Shown here one piece after another: positions 1 through 12,837 of a DNA stretch of 64,000 nucleotides. Positions within the stretch are counted from its first letter, which is position 1. The number at the start of each line of letters is the position of its first letter. Source of the stretch: Thecamonas trahens ATCC 50062 (taxonomy: Eukaryota > Apusozoa > Apusomonadida > Apusomonadidae); assembly GCF_000142905.1 (NCBI RefSeq), contig NW_013657677.1, positions 186,001-250,000 on the forward strand, in the 5' to 3' direction. The notes beneath the pieces were generated by a model. It had not been told where the DNA came from. It saw only the letters and a program-made list of their open reading frames with translations, and ran no database searches. Position numbers and translations under genes: made by a program.

Positions 1-161
1 CCTTTTCTTCCCCCCTCCCCCTCCCCGCTCCATCTTTTCCCGCCTCTTTCGCGCCATTTTGTTGATCAGGCACGCAGCCACCTCTCACAACCTTTTGCTC
101 TTCCTACCCCCTACACTCGACGCTCACCGCCGCCCACCGTCACTTCCAGGCCAGACAGACC

Positions 162-3100
162 ATGTCTGTTCGCCACATTACGCCGACGCTGCTGGAAAAG
201 GCGGCAGGCGTGCCACAGAGCAGATTCAAGACGGTGACCAGCCTCAGCCTCCGCGGAGCCTCGCCGCTCTCGCCAAGCCACCCCAACCGCGCAGCCTCGC
301 GCCGGCCGTCCATCCGCTACATCGAGAACCTGGAGCCGTTTGTCGCCCTCACCTCGCTTGACCTCTCGCACAATGCCATCGCCAAGCTGAGCGGGCTCAC
401 CCATCTGCGCTCGCTCACCACCCTCAATCTCGCCGACAACAAGCTCACCTCGCTGTCCGCACTCACGTCGCCGGCGCCGGCCAAGGGCGCCACCACCCTC
501 CGGCCGCGGGTCTTTTCCGGCGCTGACCTCGCTCAACGCGTCCGGCAACTACATCAAGCGCATCCCGCCATCGATCTCGGCCTTGCCCGCGCTTCAGGTC
601 CTTCGCCTCGCCCGCAACGACATCGGCTTCCTCCGCGATGTCGAACACATGGCTGGCAATCTCAACCTGGTCAACCTCACCCTCCACTCAAACCCTGTTG
701 CCGACCTCCCGCACGCTCGCGCCTTTGTCGTCTTTACCCTTCCCGCCCTCGAGGTCCTTGACGGTGACGCCATCGAGCCGGGCGAGCGAGCTGCCGCCGC
801 CACGCGCTTCTCCAAGACTGAGCTCCAAGTTTTCCAGGACGCGCTGGACTCTCAGGCGTCGGTCAACCACGAGCTGGAAGACGAGAATGCTCGTTTGCAC
901 GACTCGCTCGAGTCGCTCAAGGCTCGTGCTGCCGAGCTGGAGGCTGCCGTCAACGACTCTCGTTCCGAGGCGCAGTCAGCGGCTGCCGCCGCCGCTGAGA
1001 AGGCTGCCCTCCTCGCCCAGACCACTTCGGAGCTGAACAAGACTTCCGAGCTGCTGTACGAGGTTGAGCAAGAGCTGGCTTTTTACAAGATTGACTCGTC
1101 GTTTTCATCACGTCTTCCCTCCCACCATCCGCCCACCAACGTCTCTGCCATCGCCAGCAAGCCCGGCGGCTCGACTGATGGCTCGGATGGTTCTGGCCCC
1201 GACGCCGACTCGCTCAACATCTCTGCTCTCAACCTTTCCCTTGAGCTGCTCAACCTCCACGACTCGCTGCGGAATCTGGCGGCTTCGTCTGAGCTGCTGG
1301 AAGAGCGCCTTCTCGCGGCCAACACCCAAAAGGCATCCGCTGAAGGCCTTGCCCAGCTCCACTCACAGAGTGCGGCTGCTGCCAGCGAAAAGGTCTCTGC
1401 TCTTCGACGCGAGCTCGCCGAGCTTGACTACCGCTCGTCTGAGATGGATCTTGCTGGCTCGCCGCATCCGCACTCGGGACGCTCCGAGCTTGAGGCTGCC
1501 ATCGCCCACCTCTCTGCCGAGCTCTCAGCTGAGCTGGCCACCGGCGACAAGCTCCAGGCACGCTCAACCCAGCTCAAGGCTGACATTGCCTCACATCGGG
1601 ACTTGCTCCATCTTCGCGGTGAGTCGCCGAGCTCGTCCTCGCCCGAGTCGCAGATCCTTGCCAAACGGCTCGCCGACGCTGAAGCAGCTTACGTCGCCAC
1701 TATTGACGCACTCGAGCTCTGTGTCGCTCGCTCGCGCGAGCTTGAGGATGAGCTTGCCGCTGCAAAGACTGCTCTGACTGCTGATGGCCTGCCTGGACCC
1801 GAGCCGGCCTCCAAGGCGCGCGCCGCCATATTGTCATCGCTTGCCGCTCGTCGCAACGCATTGTGCGCCGCTCTAGATGCTGCTCTTGAAACCAGAGCCA
1901 CGCCGCCGCGTCAGCGACTGTGCACGAGCAAGCACTGGCTCGGCTTCAGCGCGAGACGCTCGAGTACAAAGCCACGCTCGAGGCTCTTGCTGCCGATCGC
2001 ACCCGCCTCGCCGATGCCATCGCTCACAAGGAGCAGTCGCTTCGTGAGCTCCAGAGCGCAGGCTTTGGCGCCACTCAGCCCGAGGCTCAGCCTCAAACGT
2101 TGGATGACGGTGCCGTGGCTGATGATCCGTCACTCCACTCCCAGCTCGAAGCAGCACTTACCGAGATGGGTGCGCTGCAGGCCCGCAACGACCGCCTCCG
2201 CGCTGAGCTGGAGGCAGCCGAGGCCAAGGCTGACATGTTTGCACGCCCGTCACCGCCGGCGGTTCCTGTGGTCCCTGACGAACAAGTTCAGGCACTTCGC
2301 GATCGTGCTGCTTCGCTAGAGGCTGAGCGCAACAGCATCGAGGCCAAGGCTGCCGCACTCGCCGTCGAAGCATCCCAGGCCCACGACCAAATTGAGATTC
2401 TCCAGGACGAGCTGGCAGCAGCCCGTGCTGAAGCACTTGGCTCGGCGCAGACTGCCGAGTCTGCGGCTTCTCGACTGGCTGTGGCTGAGGCTCGCGCAGC
2501 TGCTGCCGAGGTGTCATCGGTCTCGCGTGACGTCGGCCGTCTTGCTGAGCTTGAGCAACAAGTTACGTCGCTCGAAGCTATGCTTGCGGCCAAGGAGGCC
2601 CGTCTGGCTGCAGAGGACGCGTTGCACGATTCGGACGCACCACACGTGGAGGATCTCACTGCGCTACGGAGCCGCCTGGACGAGCAAGCCAAGCTCATTG
2701 CGTCGTACGAGAAGCAGCTCGGCGAGCCAGCCCCGCACTCGATGGCCGCTTCGCTCCGAGCTTCTGCCAAGCCGGGCGAGTTGTCGTCGATGGTCTCGGA
2801 AGGCCTTGACGCCATGATGGGTACGCTTGACAAGCTGGCCAACACCCAGCTCAAGCTCGAGCAGACTCAGGAACAGCTCCGCTCTGCCAATGCCTCCAAC
2901 GCTGAGCTCCGTGCTGCACTGGCACGCGCGGAGCATGTGAAGGGCGAGGATCCTACCCGTGTAGCCGAGCTCGAGGAGCTGGTTGCTTCGACCGCTTCCG
3001 AGCATGCTGCCGAGATGGCGGCCAAGGCCGAGGCTGCTGCCGCACTTCGTGCGCAGCTGGCCGCAGCCCGTGAGCAAGCGGCAGGGGCAGCAGCGTCGGC

Positions 3101-6100
3101 GGCCTCGCTGCGGGCCCAGCTTGATGCTGCCCAGGCGGCACTGACCAAGGAGCGACAGTCGGCGTCGCAGCTCGCCGACTCGCTGCACGCCGAGCAAGCC
3201 GCAGCTCTCCTTGCCGCCGCCAAGGAGCGTCGGCTTTCTGACCTTGCTGAGCTTCTCAACGAGCACTTTGGTGCAGCCCTCAACGTCTCGCTTGACTCTA
3301 CTGGCGGACCCGATGCATCGGCCGAGCTCTCACAGCTGAAAGAGTTGCTCGACACGCTTTCAACCGATGTGCACCACACTACTCCGCCGCGGACGTTGTC
3401 ACAGTCACTGGCGTCAACAACCCAGTTGCCGCCAAGCTCACCGTCACGGGCCGGTCTTCATCCTGACCTCTCGCAGCAGCTGGAGGATCTTGATCGGACC
3501 CATGACGAACGTCGTGCTGCGCTTGCTGCTCGTGATGCGGCCGAGGCGCAGTTGACCGAGAGCCGCGCCGAGCTCGCCGCAGTATGTGCCGAGCTCGAAA
3601 CGCATGCGGCGAGTCTTGCCGCTACTCGCGCCGAAAAGGCCGAGGTCGAGCACCGATTGGGCGAGCTGCACAGCTTGGTGGCCGAGGCTGAAGGCAGGCT
3701 GACCAAGGCCGAGGCTGCAGCTCGGCTGGCTCGGCTGCGTGGTCCGGCGTCAGAGCGCGAGTCGAGCGCCGCGAGCGCGCGCTTTTGGAAGAGATACAGA
3801 GCCAGGTGGCTGCCGCAGCAGCAGAGAAGAAGAAGCTCGACGAGACGGTCCGGTTGCTCCGGCAAGAGGCCGGGGCTCGTGCGACTGCCTCCGCTGAAGC
3901 CGAGGCCGCGCTTGCCATGCTCCGCAACCAGGTTCGCGAGCTTGAGACTCAGGCTGTGGAGGCCAGGACAAGCTTGAGCCAGTACTCGGACGAGCAGCGA
4001 AAGATGGCGCTTGCGCTTGATGCCGAGGCCCGAGCTCAGCATGTGGCCGAGCTGGAGGCCCAGCGCGAGTCGCTCATGGCAGAGCTCAAGGCACTGACCA
4101 AGGCCAAAGTCGCCGCCCAGGCCGAGGCCGCCGATGCAGCTACTACGGCGGCCCAAGTCACCGCCCAAGCCGCGGCTGTCGAGGCCGCCGAGTCAGAGCT
4201 GGCCTCGCTGGAAGCTGCCAAGGCTGCTGCCGCCAGTGAGCTCGCTGCGCTGCGAGCCGAGCTTGCGAGCGACGTAGACGCGGCCCGCGCTGCTGCTGTT
4301 GCCTTCATCGACTCGGAAATGGCCCATCTGCGCGCGTCCAAGGACGCCATCGAAGAGGCGCTCAACGGGGTCGCTGGATGGAAGGAGTTTGTTGATGCGA
4401 GCGTCTCAGTGATTAGCAACTCAGGCGGCGAGCTAGACAAGAACTGCCCCATGCTGGAGCAGGTGTCTGTCTTTGCCAAGCCGCACGCAGAGGTGCTGCT
4501 TGCGCTTGAGCGTTCTGCTGTTGACCGCCTCGGCGTGTCGCTCTCTGCCGACAACGTTGGCGGGCTTGCTGTTGTCGAGACGTGCTGGCTCTCGAGCCTG
4601 CAGGCAGAGCTTGCTGAGAACAAGGCTGCGTTGTCGGCACAAGAAGACGCCATGTTTGTGGGCCTCAAGGCTCAGAATGTGTACCTGGAAGAGGAGGTGG
4701 CCAAGGCTCGCGAGGAGATGGAGAGCCTGCAGAGCGAGCTGGCCGAGGGCCGGGACCGGGAGGCGCAGCTGGCCGCCGATCTTGAGGCAGCGCGGACCAA
4801 CGCCGCCGACCAGACCCAGGCCGAAGCCTCGCTAGAGGATCTGGTGCGGTCATTGCATGCCGAGCTCGAGACCAAGAACATGCAGATTTTCAAGCTCGAG
4901 GACGCGTTGTCGAACGCATCCGAGGCTGGAAGCAAGGCTGCGGCTTCGGCTGCGGCGGCGTCACCGTACCTAGAGTGCGAGCTTGCACCGTCGACGCTTG
5001 CGGCCATGAGCGCGTTTTTCAAGTACCACACGGCGCGAGTGGCTCAGCTGCAGCAGGGAGTGGTGGAGGCGCATGGACGGACCAAGGAGGCTGTGCACCA
5101 GCTCAAGTCTGCTTTTGCTGCCAGGGAGGCGCGGTTGGTGGCCAAGATCAACGACGCCAACGAGGGAGCGGCGGCAGCCAAGGCCGACCACGCGTTGGTC
5201 ATCCAGATGCTGCGGCGGCAGGTCGCCGAGCTGCAGGCTGGCTCCGGCGCGTCTCCTGCGCTAGCCGCCGAAGTTTCGGCTGCTGTAGACAAGCTGGGCA
5301 CGCTCGCCAGAGTCCTGCGCGATGAGCGTCGCAATCTGGGCGAGGTCAATGCGCTTGCCAAGCTTGTCACCGAGAAGGACGCTCAAATCGGGTTCCTTGT
5401 CGCCGACTTGCACGCCACCAAGCAGGAGCTGACCATTGCGCGCAAGTCGTCCGAGTCAGACGCCTTGCTCCTGCATGATCTCTTTGAGCAGCTGCAGCGG
5501 CTTCAGGAAGAGAACTTCCGCTACACAGCCGCCCGCGTTCGCCCGGCAGAACGAGGCATCAACCCGCCACCGTCCGAGCCTGCGCTGCCTGCAGCCCAGT
5601 CTGCGCCGCCTGCGCCTGCGCTCTCGGAGCCGTGGCCGTCTGAGCCGAGCGACGTCGTCCTTCCGCCTTGGCCACAGGGCGGCAATGCCGACAATAAGGC
5701 CGGAGGCGCGGTCAAGACCGCTGGCGCTGTCGCTGCAGAGGCCGAGATTGGGGCCGAGGACAGCCCAACGCTCTCGTCAAGCAGCAGCGACGAGCCGAAC
5801 GCATCCGGCGTGATGGACTCGCTCGGGTGGGTCCAGCTTGAGCCCGAGCCCAAGCCCAAGGCGGAATCTGTGCCAGCTCACTCGCTTGCGAGTGAGGAAT
5901 CTTCTGAAGTGTTTGAGCTGGAGCATGGGCCTGCAGGGGCCGACTTTGAGGCGCGGGCGGCGACACCGGCCAAACTCACGCCGCAGCAAGTGGCGTACCT
6001 CGCCGATCTGCGTGATCAAGTCCTTGAGCTTGAAGCGCGTCACCGGGCTCTGTCCGAGCAAGAGCACTCGCTGGAGGCGACGGAGGACTCGGTCTCGCTC

Positions 6101-6478
6101 CGAGACTCGACCCAAAGCCGAGCAGCGTCGACCTCGTCGCTCCTTCCGGTCTTCCATGCCAACGAGTCGTTTGACTCGCGCGCGCACAAGCTCCAGCAAA
6201 AGCTGGCGTACCTCGAGATCATGACCCAGCTCAAGGCCGAGAAGCTCCGTGGCTCGGGCGCGGGGGCACTCACCGCGACCTACCTCGATGCCAGCGACAG
6301 CAATCCAGCCTCGTCAACCTTCCAAGATGTGTATTCCGTCGGCGACACGCTGGGCGGCGACACGTTTGGCGACAACACGTTTGGCGGCAACACGTTTGGC
6401 GGCAACACGTTTGGCGGCGACGACTCGCTGGTCACCGGTTCGCTCGATACCATGGGCGATACAACCATCAACCATTGA
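162..6478 (+). CDS. Centriolin-like leucine-rich-repeat coiled-coil protein (three frame breaks)
   Basis: The protein would be about 2,100 residues. The N-terminal ~200 residues are leucine-rich repeats (LTSLDLSHNAI, LTTLNLADNKL, LQVLRLARNDI) closed by a cap (LTLHSNPVADLPHAR, then LEVLDGDAI) that strongly recalls the LRR cap of centriolin. Nearly all the rest is Ala/Glu/Leu-rich coiled coil, broken by a Pro/Ser/Glu-rich stretch near 5530-5900. The C-terminus has FGGNT repeats. Centriolin-type proteins act at the centriole subdistal appendage, so a basal-body role is inferred, not shown. The start ATG at 162 is the first ATG of the LRR frame. The frame changes near 460-505 (within the LRRs, beside a GC-rich insertion), near 1888-1895 and near 3740-3765. 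Both sides of every break look coding, and no GT-AG intron fits. Other LRR coiled-coil cilia proteins such as LRRCC1 remain possible. Confidence 0.72.
6343..6421 (+). repeat. 15-base coding tandem repeat (GDTFG/GNTFG units)
   Basis: Five or so units of about 15 bases around the core GGCGGCAACACGTTT encode TFGGN/TFGGD pentapeptides near the C-terminus of the centriolin-like protein. Copies are nearly identical at the nucleotide level, which suggests recent expansion. Confidence 0.8.
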
Positions 6479-6768
6479 AACCAAAAGAACTCGATCTGTA
6501 TCTACCTCTTCATCCGCCACATTCACGCGATGGCGCAACAGCCTGGGCCAGCCGCAAAATGTCGCGGGTTTTGGAATGAAGCCAAGTGCTGCGGCGCCGC
6601 CTTGAGTCACGCGCTCGGCAGCCGTGGCAATCGTGGCCATGACTCGCCGCCCTCTCTCCCCCGCCCCCCATATGTCCTCAGCACCACCACACTCCTCCTC
6701 CTCCCCTTCCACCTCTTCCCACCTCTACTCGCCCTCTCTCCACCCTACCTCCCACCACAGACCCGACC

Positions 6769-7928
6769 ATGTCGTACTACTCCATGCTTGGCCTCTCCAC
6801 CTTTAACATTGAGAACGGGTTCCTGGAGGCTCTTGCCCGCTCCTTCCGCGACGCCCTCCTCACCCGGGCAGACTACCAGAACCTCATGCAGTGCGAGCGG
6901 CTGGACGGTACGTACTCCCCTTCAAGCCGTCCCCCTCCCCCTCCCCTCCCTTCCCCCCTCTCTCCCTCACTCCTCCCTCACACACTCCATGCGGACTGCC
7001 AGACCTCAAGCTCCACCTCTCGTCGACCGACTACGGCAACTTTCTGGCCGACGTGCCTGGGGCGCTCAAGACGTCTATGCTGGAAAAGCGGGCGTGGGAC
7101 AAGCTTGTGGGCGAGTTTGAGCACATGCGCCTGCAGGCTGTGCAGCCGCTGGCGCAGTTCATGGAGTACATCCGGTACCAGTACATGATCGACAACGTGG
7201 TCTTTCTCATCACCGGCACGCTCCACGGCAAGGACGCTGAGACGCTGCTCTCCAAGTGCCACCCGCTGGGCAAGTTTGACTCGATGGCGACGCTGACTGT
7301 GGCTACTACCGCCGCCGAGCTGTACGACTACGTGCTTGTGGAGACACCGCTGGCCGGCTACTTTGTCAACGCCTCGCTGCAGGAGGGCGACCTCGACGAG
7401 ATGAACATCGAGATCATTCGGTCGACGCTGTACAAGGCGTACCTGGAGGACTTTTACAAGTTTGTGTGCTCGCTCGGCGGCGTGACGGCGTCGGTGATGA
7501 AGGAGATTCTCGAGTTTGAAGCCGACCGGCGGTCGATCAACATCACCATTAACTCGTTTGGCACCGAGCTCTCGGTCGATGACAAGAAGAAGCTGTACCC
7601 CTCGTTCGGTCAGCTCTACCCTGAGGGCATCGACAAGCTGCTGAAGGCTGAGGATCTGGACATGGTCCGGGCTGCTGTCGACTTTTACACTCCGCTCGAC
7701 CAGTTCTTCGACGACGTTGACGGCATTGGCGGCGACTCGCTCGAGGACAAGTTTATTGCCCACGAGGTCCACCTGCACAAGGAGTCGTTCAACCAGCAGT
7801 ACCATCTCGGCGTCTTCTACTCGTTCCTCAAGCTCAAGGAGCAGGAAATCCGCAACCTGCTGTGGATCGCCGAGTGCATTGCGCAGAACCAGCGTGACCA
7901 GATGACCAAGTTTGTGCCGATGTGGTAA
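6769..7928 (+). CDS. VMA6: V-type ATPase V0 subunit d
   Basis: This is the central-stalk cap of the V0 sector, which couples the rotor of the V-ATPase to proton pumping into endosomes, lysosomes and contractile vacuoles. Exons are 6769-6907 and 7003-7928, joined in phase 1 to give 354 residues; the family is usually about 350. The joined junction reads CERLDDLKLHLSSTDYGNFL, which is the conserved family motif and confirms the splice. The N-terminus (MSYYSMLGLSTFNIENGFLE) and the C-terminus (QNQRDQMTKFVPMW) are also typical. The upstream 290 bases are pyrimidine-rich and would hold the promoter. The stop lies 89 bases from the stop of importin-5 on the other strand. Confidence 0.97.
6908..7002 (+). 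other. Spliceosomal intron, 95 nt
   Basis: Donor GTACGT, acceptor CTGCCAG. The interior is almost pure C/T (CCCTCCC runs). Removal restores the conserved V-ATPase d sequence in phase 1. Confidence 0.95.
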
Positions 7929-8017
7929 ACCAACATCTCTGCCGGGTGCGTTACATGTATGTAGTGTGCGTGTTGGGTTGTGACGGAGAGTGTGTGGGGT
8001 GCTTTTCTGATCCAGAC

Positions 8018-11000
8018 TCAAGACTGCAGGGCCTTGGCGACGTTGGCCTGGACCTCATTGTCGAGCGACTGGACAATGGCATCAAAGTCGGCCGAGGCAA
8101 GCGACGAGTGGACCTGGCGCAGGATGTTGACGACGCGCGGGGTGAGCTCGTCGGAGCAAAACTGTGTGTTGAGGATTGAGGCAAGGACTGAGACGAGCTT
8201 GGGCAGGTTCGCACCGTTCTCGCCGAGGGCCCCGGCATGGTTCTGCTCGATTAGTGAGCAGACGAGGTCATAGACAAACTGGCCCTCGACGACGTCGTGC
8301 ATGATGGGCAGCTGCTCGATAAAGTAGGGAACAAGGGCCGAGGTATCGGTATTGTTCGACTGGTGGGCGATGATCTTGGCGAGGATGGCGATGGCGTTGT
8401 CGGTGGCGTAGGCGTGGTCGCCCTCACGAGCGTGGGGTAAGAGCAGTTTTCGCGGACGATGTTGAGGGTGATGTCCATGAGGTCGGCAAAGTCGTCGCCA
8501 AACTTGGCGGCGGCGGCGCCGAGGCCGTAGAGGGCGGCCTGGCGGACTTCGGGGTGCGGGTCAGTGGCGTAACGGATGACGTTGCCCATGATGTCGCCCA
8601 TGTACTGCTGGGCGGCCGGCCAAGCAAACTCGATGACGTCGTCCATGGCGCAGAGCGCCCACTGGCGCTCGGTGTGCGAGCGGTCGGGGTCGAGGAGTTC
8701 CATGAAGAGCGGCAGGAGGGCCTCGACGTAGATGGGGAGGAACGAGGCACCGTGAGTGCGGAACGTAGTCGAGGCGATCTGGACCACGAGCCGGAAGACG
8801 AGCTCGTCCAAGGCGGCGCGCTGCTCGAGGCTCGTCTCCATCTCCTCGTCATAGTCGATGTCGTTGCGAGCGTCGTTGCGGATGCCGCGGCGCTTCTCGA
8901 GGTCGTCCATGAGAATGGCGAGGAGGGTGGCGATGTTGTTCATCATCTTCTCGTCGAGGCAGTTGTCGCCGAGAGCAAAGATCGAGTTGGAGAGTGCCTC
9001 CAAGAAGGTGCAGAGAACCTCCAGGTCGGGCTCCGCATGGATGGTCTGCAGCAGGTGGGTGATGATGTACTCGAAGAGGCCGGTGAGGTACTCGACGCCA
9101 TCGGACGAGTTGGTCCGCTTGAAGTAGTCGGCGGTGGCCATGAGGAGGAAGGGACAGGCGTCGGCGGCAGCCGTCCGCACATCGTCGAAAAAGTAAAAGG
9201 TGAGGAGCGGGACCATGAGCTTGGCAATCTGGTCGACGTACTCCCAGATGGCGCCCTGCAGGTCGCGGACGAGGCAGGTGAGCATGCGGCAGGCGACGGC
9301 CTTGTCCTCGAGTGTCGACGTCCGGAGCTGGACACGAGTCGAGCCGAGGACAACGGTCTGCCAGCCAACCTGGACGTCGGCGAGCTCGTCAGCGTCCGAG
9401 AGGGTGTACTCGGGCTTGATGGCGGCGGTCTCGAGGAGCGGAGGCATGATGGTAGCGAGGTAGGGCACAAAGTCCTCACCAAGCGTCTGCGCAATGCGCG
9501 ACCAGGCCTCGAGGAAGTACGAGGTCTGCGGGTCGTCCGGCGGCAGGTCCTGGGCCTGGATCTTGATCATGAGGTCCATGACCTCGATGGCGTCGTTGAG
9601 GAAGAGCTCCTTGCCCACAGCGAGGCCAATCATGGAGATGGCCTCCATGGCCTTGCCGCGCATGGCGCGGAAGTCTTCACCGTTGGCCTGGTACAGGATC
9701 TGCTTGAGGAGCGGGACGAAGACTTCGTAGTACGTGACAAACGCGCCCTTGGAGCGCTCGGCAATGGCAGCCACGCACGTGAGCGCCTGCTCCTGCACGC
9801 GAGTCTGCCCGTTGTCCAGCATGCCCATGAGCGCGGCAAAGATCTCGTCGAGGTACCCGGTGAGGAGCTCCGGGTGGAGGCCCTGGGCCAGGTTGACAAG
9901 CGCGGCGCATCCATACGCCCGCGTTCGCGGGTTCGCCACGTCGCCCATGACCGTCACGAGCGGGCTGACAAGCTGCTCGTGGAAGGTGTTCTGGAAGGCC
10001 GGCGTAAAGTCGATGCACAGCTGGCCAAAGAGCTGGCAGGCCGCGTAGCGGACGCGCGCGTTCTCCTCGAGCAGGTACGGGAGGCACGAGTTGACAATGT
10101 CGGCCAGCGAGCCGGTCATCTCCTCGCGGCAACCCTCGGCGACGGCGGCGAGCGCGATGAGCGCGGCGCGGCGGTACGTCCACTCGTTGTGCTTGAGCAT
10201 CTGCGGCACAAACTCGAGCACCACAGGCAGGACCGTGTTGCCGCCGAGGGCCACAGCAAGCCGGTCGAGCGCCTGCTCGCCAAAGTCCGAGATGCCGATC
10301 TCAAACTCGTCCTCATCCTCGTGCTCCTGCCAGCCGGGCGAGTCCTCGACCGCCACCATCATGGTGAGGCAGACCGGGAGCACGTTGTCCATAAACTTGT
10401 CAAACTTGCGCATCATGGCCGGCGCGCTCTCGCAGATCTTGGTCAAAAACTCGAGCGCAAGCTGGCGAGTCTGGTGCAGCAGCTTCTCGGTCGTCGCAAT
10501 CTGGAGCATGGCGTTGACCACGTGGTCGAGCGCAGGGCGGAGAGCCTTGGGCGTAAACTCGGAAATGTCGATGAAGAACTGGATGGCCTTCATGGCGTGG
10601 TCCTCCACGCCCGAGTTCAGCCCGTCCGAGACAATTTCAAGCATGGCCGGGAGCAGCGGCTCGTAGTACGTCATCGTCTCCGTCTCTGAATCGCGGAGCG
10701 AGCAGAGGAACTGCGTCGTGGCGTTGAGGCCCATGAGCCGGACCGCAAACGAGTTGGAGTCGGTGAGGCCTGTCGCAAACGTCTCACGCAGCGGCTCGGC
10801 AAACTGCCGAAGCGGCGAGTCGTGGACGGCGCACATCCGCGCAAACACAAAGAGCGTGTTGAGCCGGACGTCCGGGTTCGAGTGCGTCGCCATCGGGAAG
10901 AGGAACGGAAGCAGCTCTGGCCACTCCTGCTCCTGTTTCTGGTGGAGCGAGAAGCAGTCGGCAATGTTCTCGCAAATCGCACGCATCACCATCGGCACCT

Positions 11001-11298
11001 GCTCCTCCTGGAACGCACGCAGCAGCTGCGTCTGCACCGTCGTCATCACCTGCTCCGAAAGATGCGTCCACAGCAGCTGCTCCTCCGGCCGGTCAAACAG
11101 ATCCCGCCGCAACAGCACTGCGCACATCTGCCGCACCACAGGGTTGCTCGAGTCGGTCATCGTCGCCAGCGTGTACGACGCCCACGCGTCCGGATGCCCC
11201 TGCAGGCCGCGGTACGTGCTCTCAGCGTTCGTCCGCACCTCGGTCTCGTCAGACATCAGCTGGAGCACAAGCTGCTCAAATTGCTCGACGTCACTCAT
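8018..11298 (-). CDS. IPO5: Importin-5 type karyopherin beta (one frame break)
   Basis: This is a nuclear import receptor of the importin-5/Kap121 group that carries ribosomal proteins and histones through pores with Ran-GTP. The product is about 1,090 residues, close to the 1,097 of importin-5, and is built from HEAT repeats. An acidic stretch (EDEDEFEIGISDFGEQALDR) and a C-terminal block (ENGANLPKLVSVLAS) match the family. The N-terminus MSDVEQFEQLVLQLM fits an importin-beta start. The frame breaks near 8425-8440, after RENCSYPTL; the following frame continues with REGDHAYATDNAIAILAKII to the stop at 8018. The break equals one missing base and has no intron signals. A 711-codon open frame on the opposite strand at 8554-10689 is a GC-bias shadow. 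Confidence 0.95.
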
Positions 11299-11895
11299 GC
11301 CGCACGTCTGTCCTCCACATTCCCCTCACATCTCGGTGAGCTCTTGGCCTTCTCTCCTGCACTCCTACCGCTCGCTAGCGCTTTCCACGTCCCCCCCCCC
11401 CCCCCCCGCCGGCCGTCTTGGAAGGATCGTCCGAAAATCAATCCAGCCCACAACCGTTTCACTCCCCCTTCCTCCCCTCGGAGCGGCCGACTCTGGACTC
11501 GCTTTCTTTCCAGAAGGGGTGTGTGTGGTGCTATATGGTGTGCCTGCTGTGGCACTGGTGGTTGGCATGGTGTCTGCTATCATGAGCCCCCTGGCTGTCT
11601 GGGCATGGGTGGTGGTGGGGTCAGCCAGGGGGGGTTGGTTGGTGTAGAATCGTACGAATGGGGTTCGGGGAGTTGGGTGGTCGTCCGTTGTTTGGCGTGC
11701 CTTGTTCGAGGCCAGGCGGCTGGCCGAGGCCGAGGCCCATGGTCATGACCTCAACGATTAGCTCGACGAGTTGGTGTTCAGCCAGTCTACGGGGTGGGAG
11801 TGGGGGTGGGGGGTGGGGGGATCTTTGCCTTTGAAATCGTGATGGGCTTGGCCGTCGGCATGGGGTGTGCCCATCGGGTGCGTGGTTGGATTGGA
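11299..11895. other. Intergenic region, 597 bases
   Basis: This lies between the start of the importin-5 gene and the stop of the lipoate-ligase gene, both on the minus strand, so it should hold the importin-5 promoter and the ligase 3' flank upstream and downstream respectively. It has a C homopolymer of about 17 near 11391-11407 and GT-rich DNA at 11520-11830. I see no coding sequence. Confidence 0.6.
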
Positions 11896-12837
11896 CTACT
11901 TCTTGGTGGCTTTAGCCGGCTTGCTAGCCTTGGCGGCGATGCGGGCGGCGCGGGCGGCATCCGCAGCCAGCTCGGTCTCAATGTCCAGAGGCTGGGTGCG
12001 GTACTTGGTTAGCGGCTTGGCGGAGGCTGCGGCGATGGCGGCGTCGACATCCGCGCGCGAGGCCGGGACGAGATCATAGTCGTGGGCAAGGCTGGCCTCG
12101 ACCGCATCAAAGAAGTCATCAGGCGAGGCGATCCAGCCGAGCCCAGTGCCATGTGGGCCCAGCGCTCGCACAAAGTCGGAGTGCGAGCGCGAGGCGCGAT
12201 ACTGCGGCCGCTTCTCGGGCAGGGTGAGATAACGCTCCAGGAGCGCTGGATCAAAGTCAAAGAGAAACGAGGTGTGGTGCACAAAGTAGTGGCGGGCAAG
12301 CGACTGCGCGTTGCCGGCAAACTTGGCCGGCGGTGGTGCGCCATCGCTGCTGCTCTCGGCGATGTAGTCGTTCTCGCGCAGCGCAAAGGCGTCCTGCCGA
12401 AGCGCTGGGCCGTACACCGCGTGATGAGACCACTCCATGAGGCTTTTGGGCGAGAGCGCCGACGCCGATGCCGCAAGCTGCGGCACAGCGCGAGCGTCGA
12501 GGATGAGCGAGGCGAGCATAGTGCCCTTCGCCACGTACACCGTTCCTCCGCCGGTGTATCGGCGGACGAGCTTGACGCCGTCGGCGGCCACAGCTTCAGT
12601 CCGCACATCCTTGGACACTCGCCCGGCCACGCCCAGCACCACCGTCGGCTCTGGACACCGCGACAAGACCAGCCAGCCGTCCGATGGTGGCGATGCGGCA
12701 TGCCCTGCCGTCCTCCCACCGCCCTCACCACGGATGACGCGACGGAAGAGCTCCTCCTCAGCCCTCAGCGCCTCGAGCATGGACCCACCGCGACCAAAGG
12801 CCTCACGCACCACACGAAGCACCGGCCTCAGTGCCAT
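11896..12837 (-). CDS. Lipoate-protein ligase / BPL_LplA_LipB family protein
   Basis: The product is 313 residues. It has the family adenylate/lipoate-binding motif RRYTGGGTVYV at about residues 95-105, and a second motif KFAGNAQSLARHYFVHHTSF whose Lys is expected to contact the lipoyl-AMP intermediate. The DFVRAL and LLERYLTLPEKRPQYR segments resemble the plant/algal-type branch of this family. Such enzymes attach lipoyl or octanoyl groups to E2 subunits and GcvH, usually in mitochondria or plastids. The N-terminus (MALRPVLRVVREAFGRGG) is basic and amphipathic, compatible with mitochondrial import. I chose the ATG at 12837 because upstream in-frame residues are low complexity. The C-terminus is a Lys/Ala tail. 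Substrate (lipoate or octanoate) cannot be decided from sequence alone. Confidence 0.85.
   Translation of the reverse strand: MALRPVLRVVREAFGRGGSMLEALRAEEELFRRVIRGEGGGRTAGHAASPPSDGWLVLSRCPEPTVVLGVAGRVSKDVRTEAVAADGVKLVRRYTGGGTVYVAKGTMLASLILDARAVPQLAASASALSPKSLMEWSHHAVYGPALRQDAFALRENDYIAESSSDGAPPPAKFAGNAQSLARHYFVHHTSFLFDFDPALLERYLTLPEKRPQYRASRSHSDFVRALGPHGTGLGWIASPDDFFDAVEASLAHDYDLVPASRADVDAAIAAASAKPLTKYRTQPLDIETELAADAARAARIAAKASKPAKATKK

Noticed and set aside
460-3765. Tiny introns at the three frame breaks of the centriolin-like gene
   Set aside because: No GTACG-type donor, acceptor or pyrimidine-rich interior occurs at any of them, unlike the eight real introns.
8554-10689. 711-codon open frame on the plus strand
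   Set aside because: It lies fully antisense to conserved importin-5 and is made of Val/Glu/Arg/Asp-rich sequence typical of the complement of GC-biased codons.
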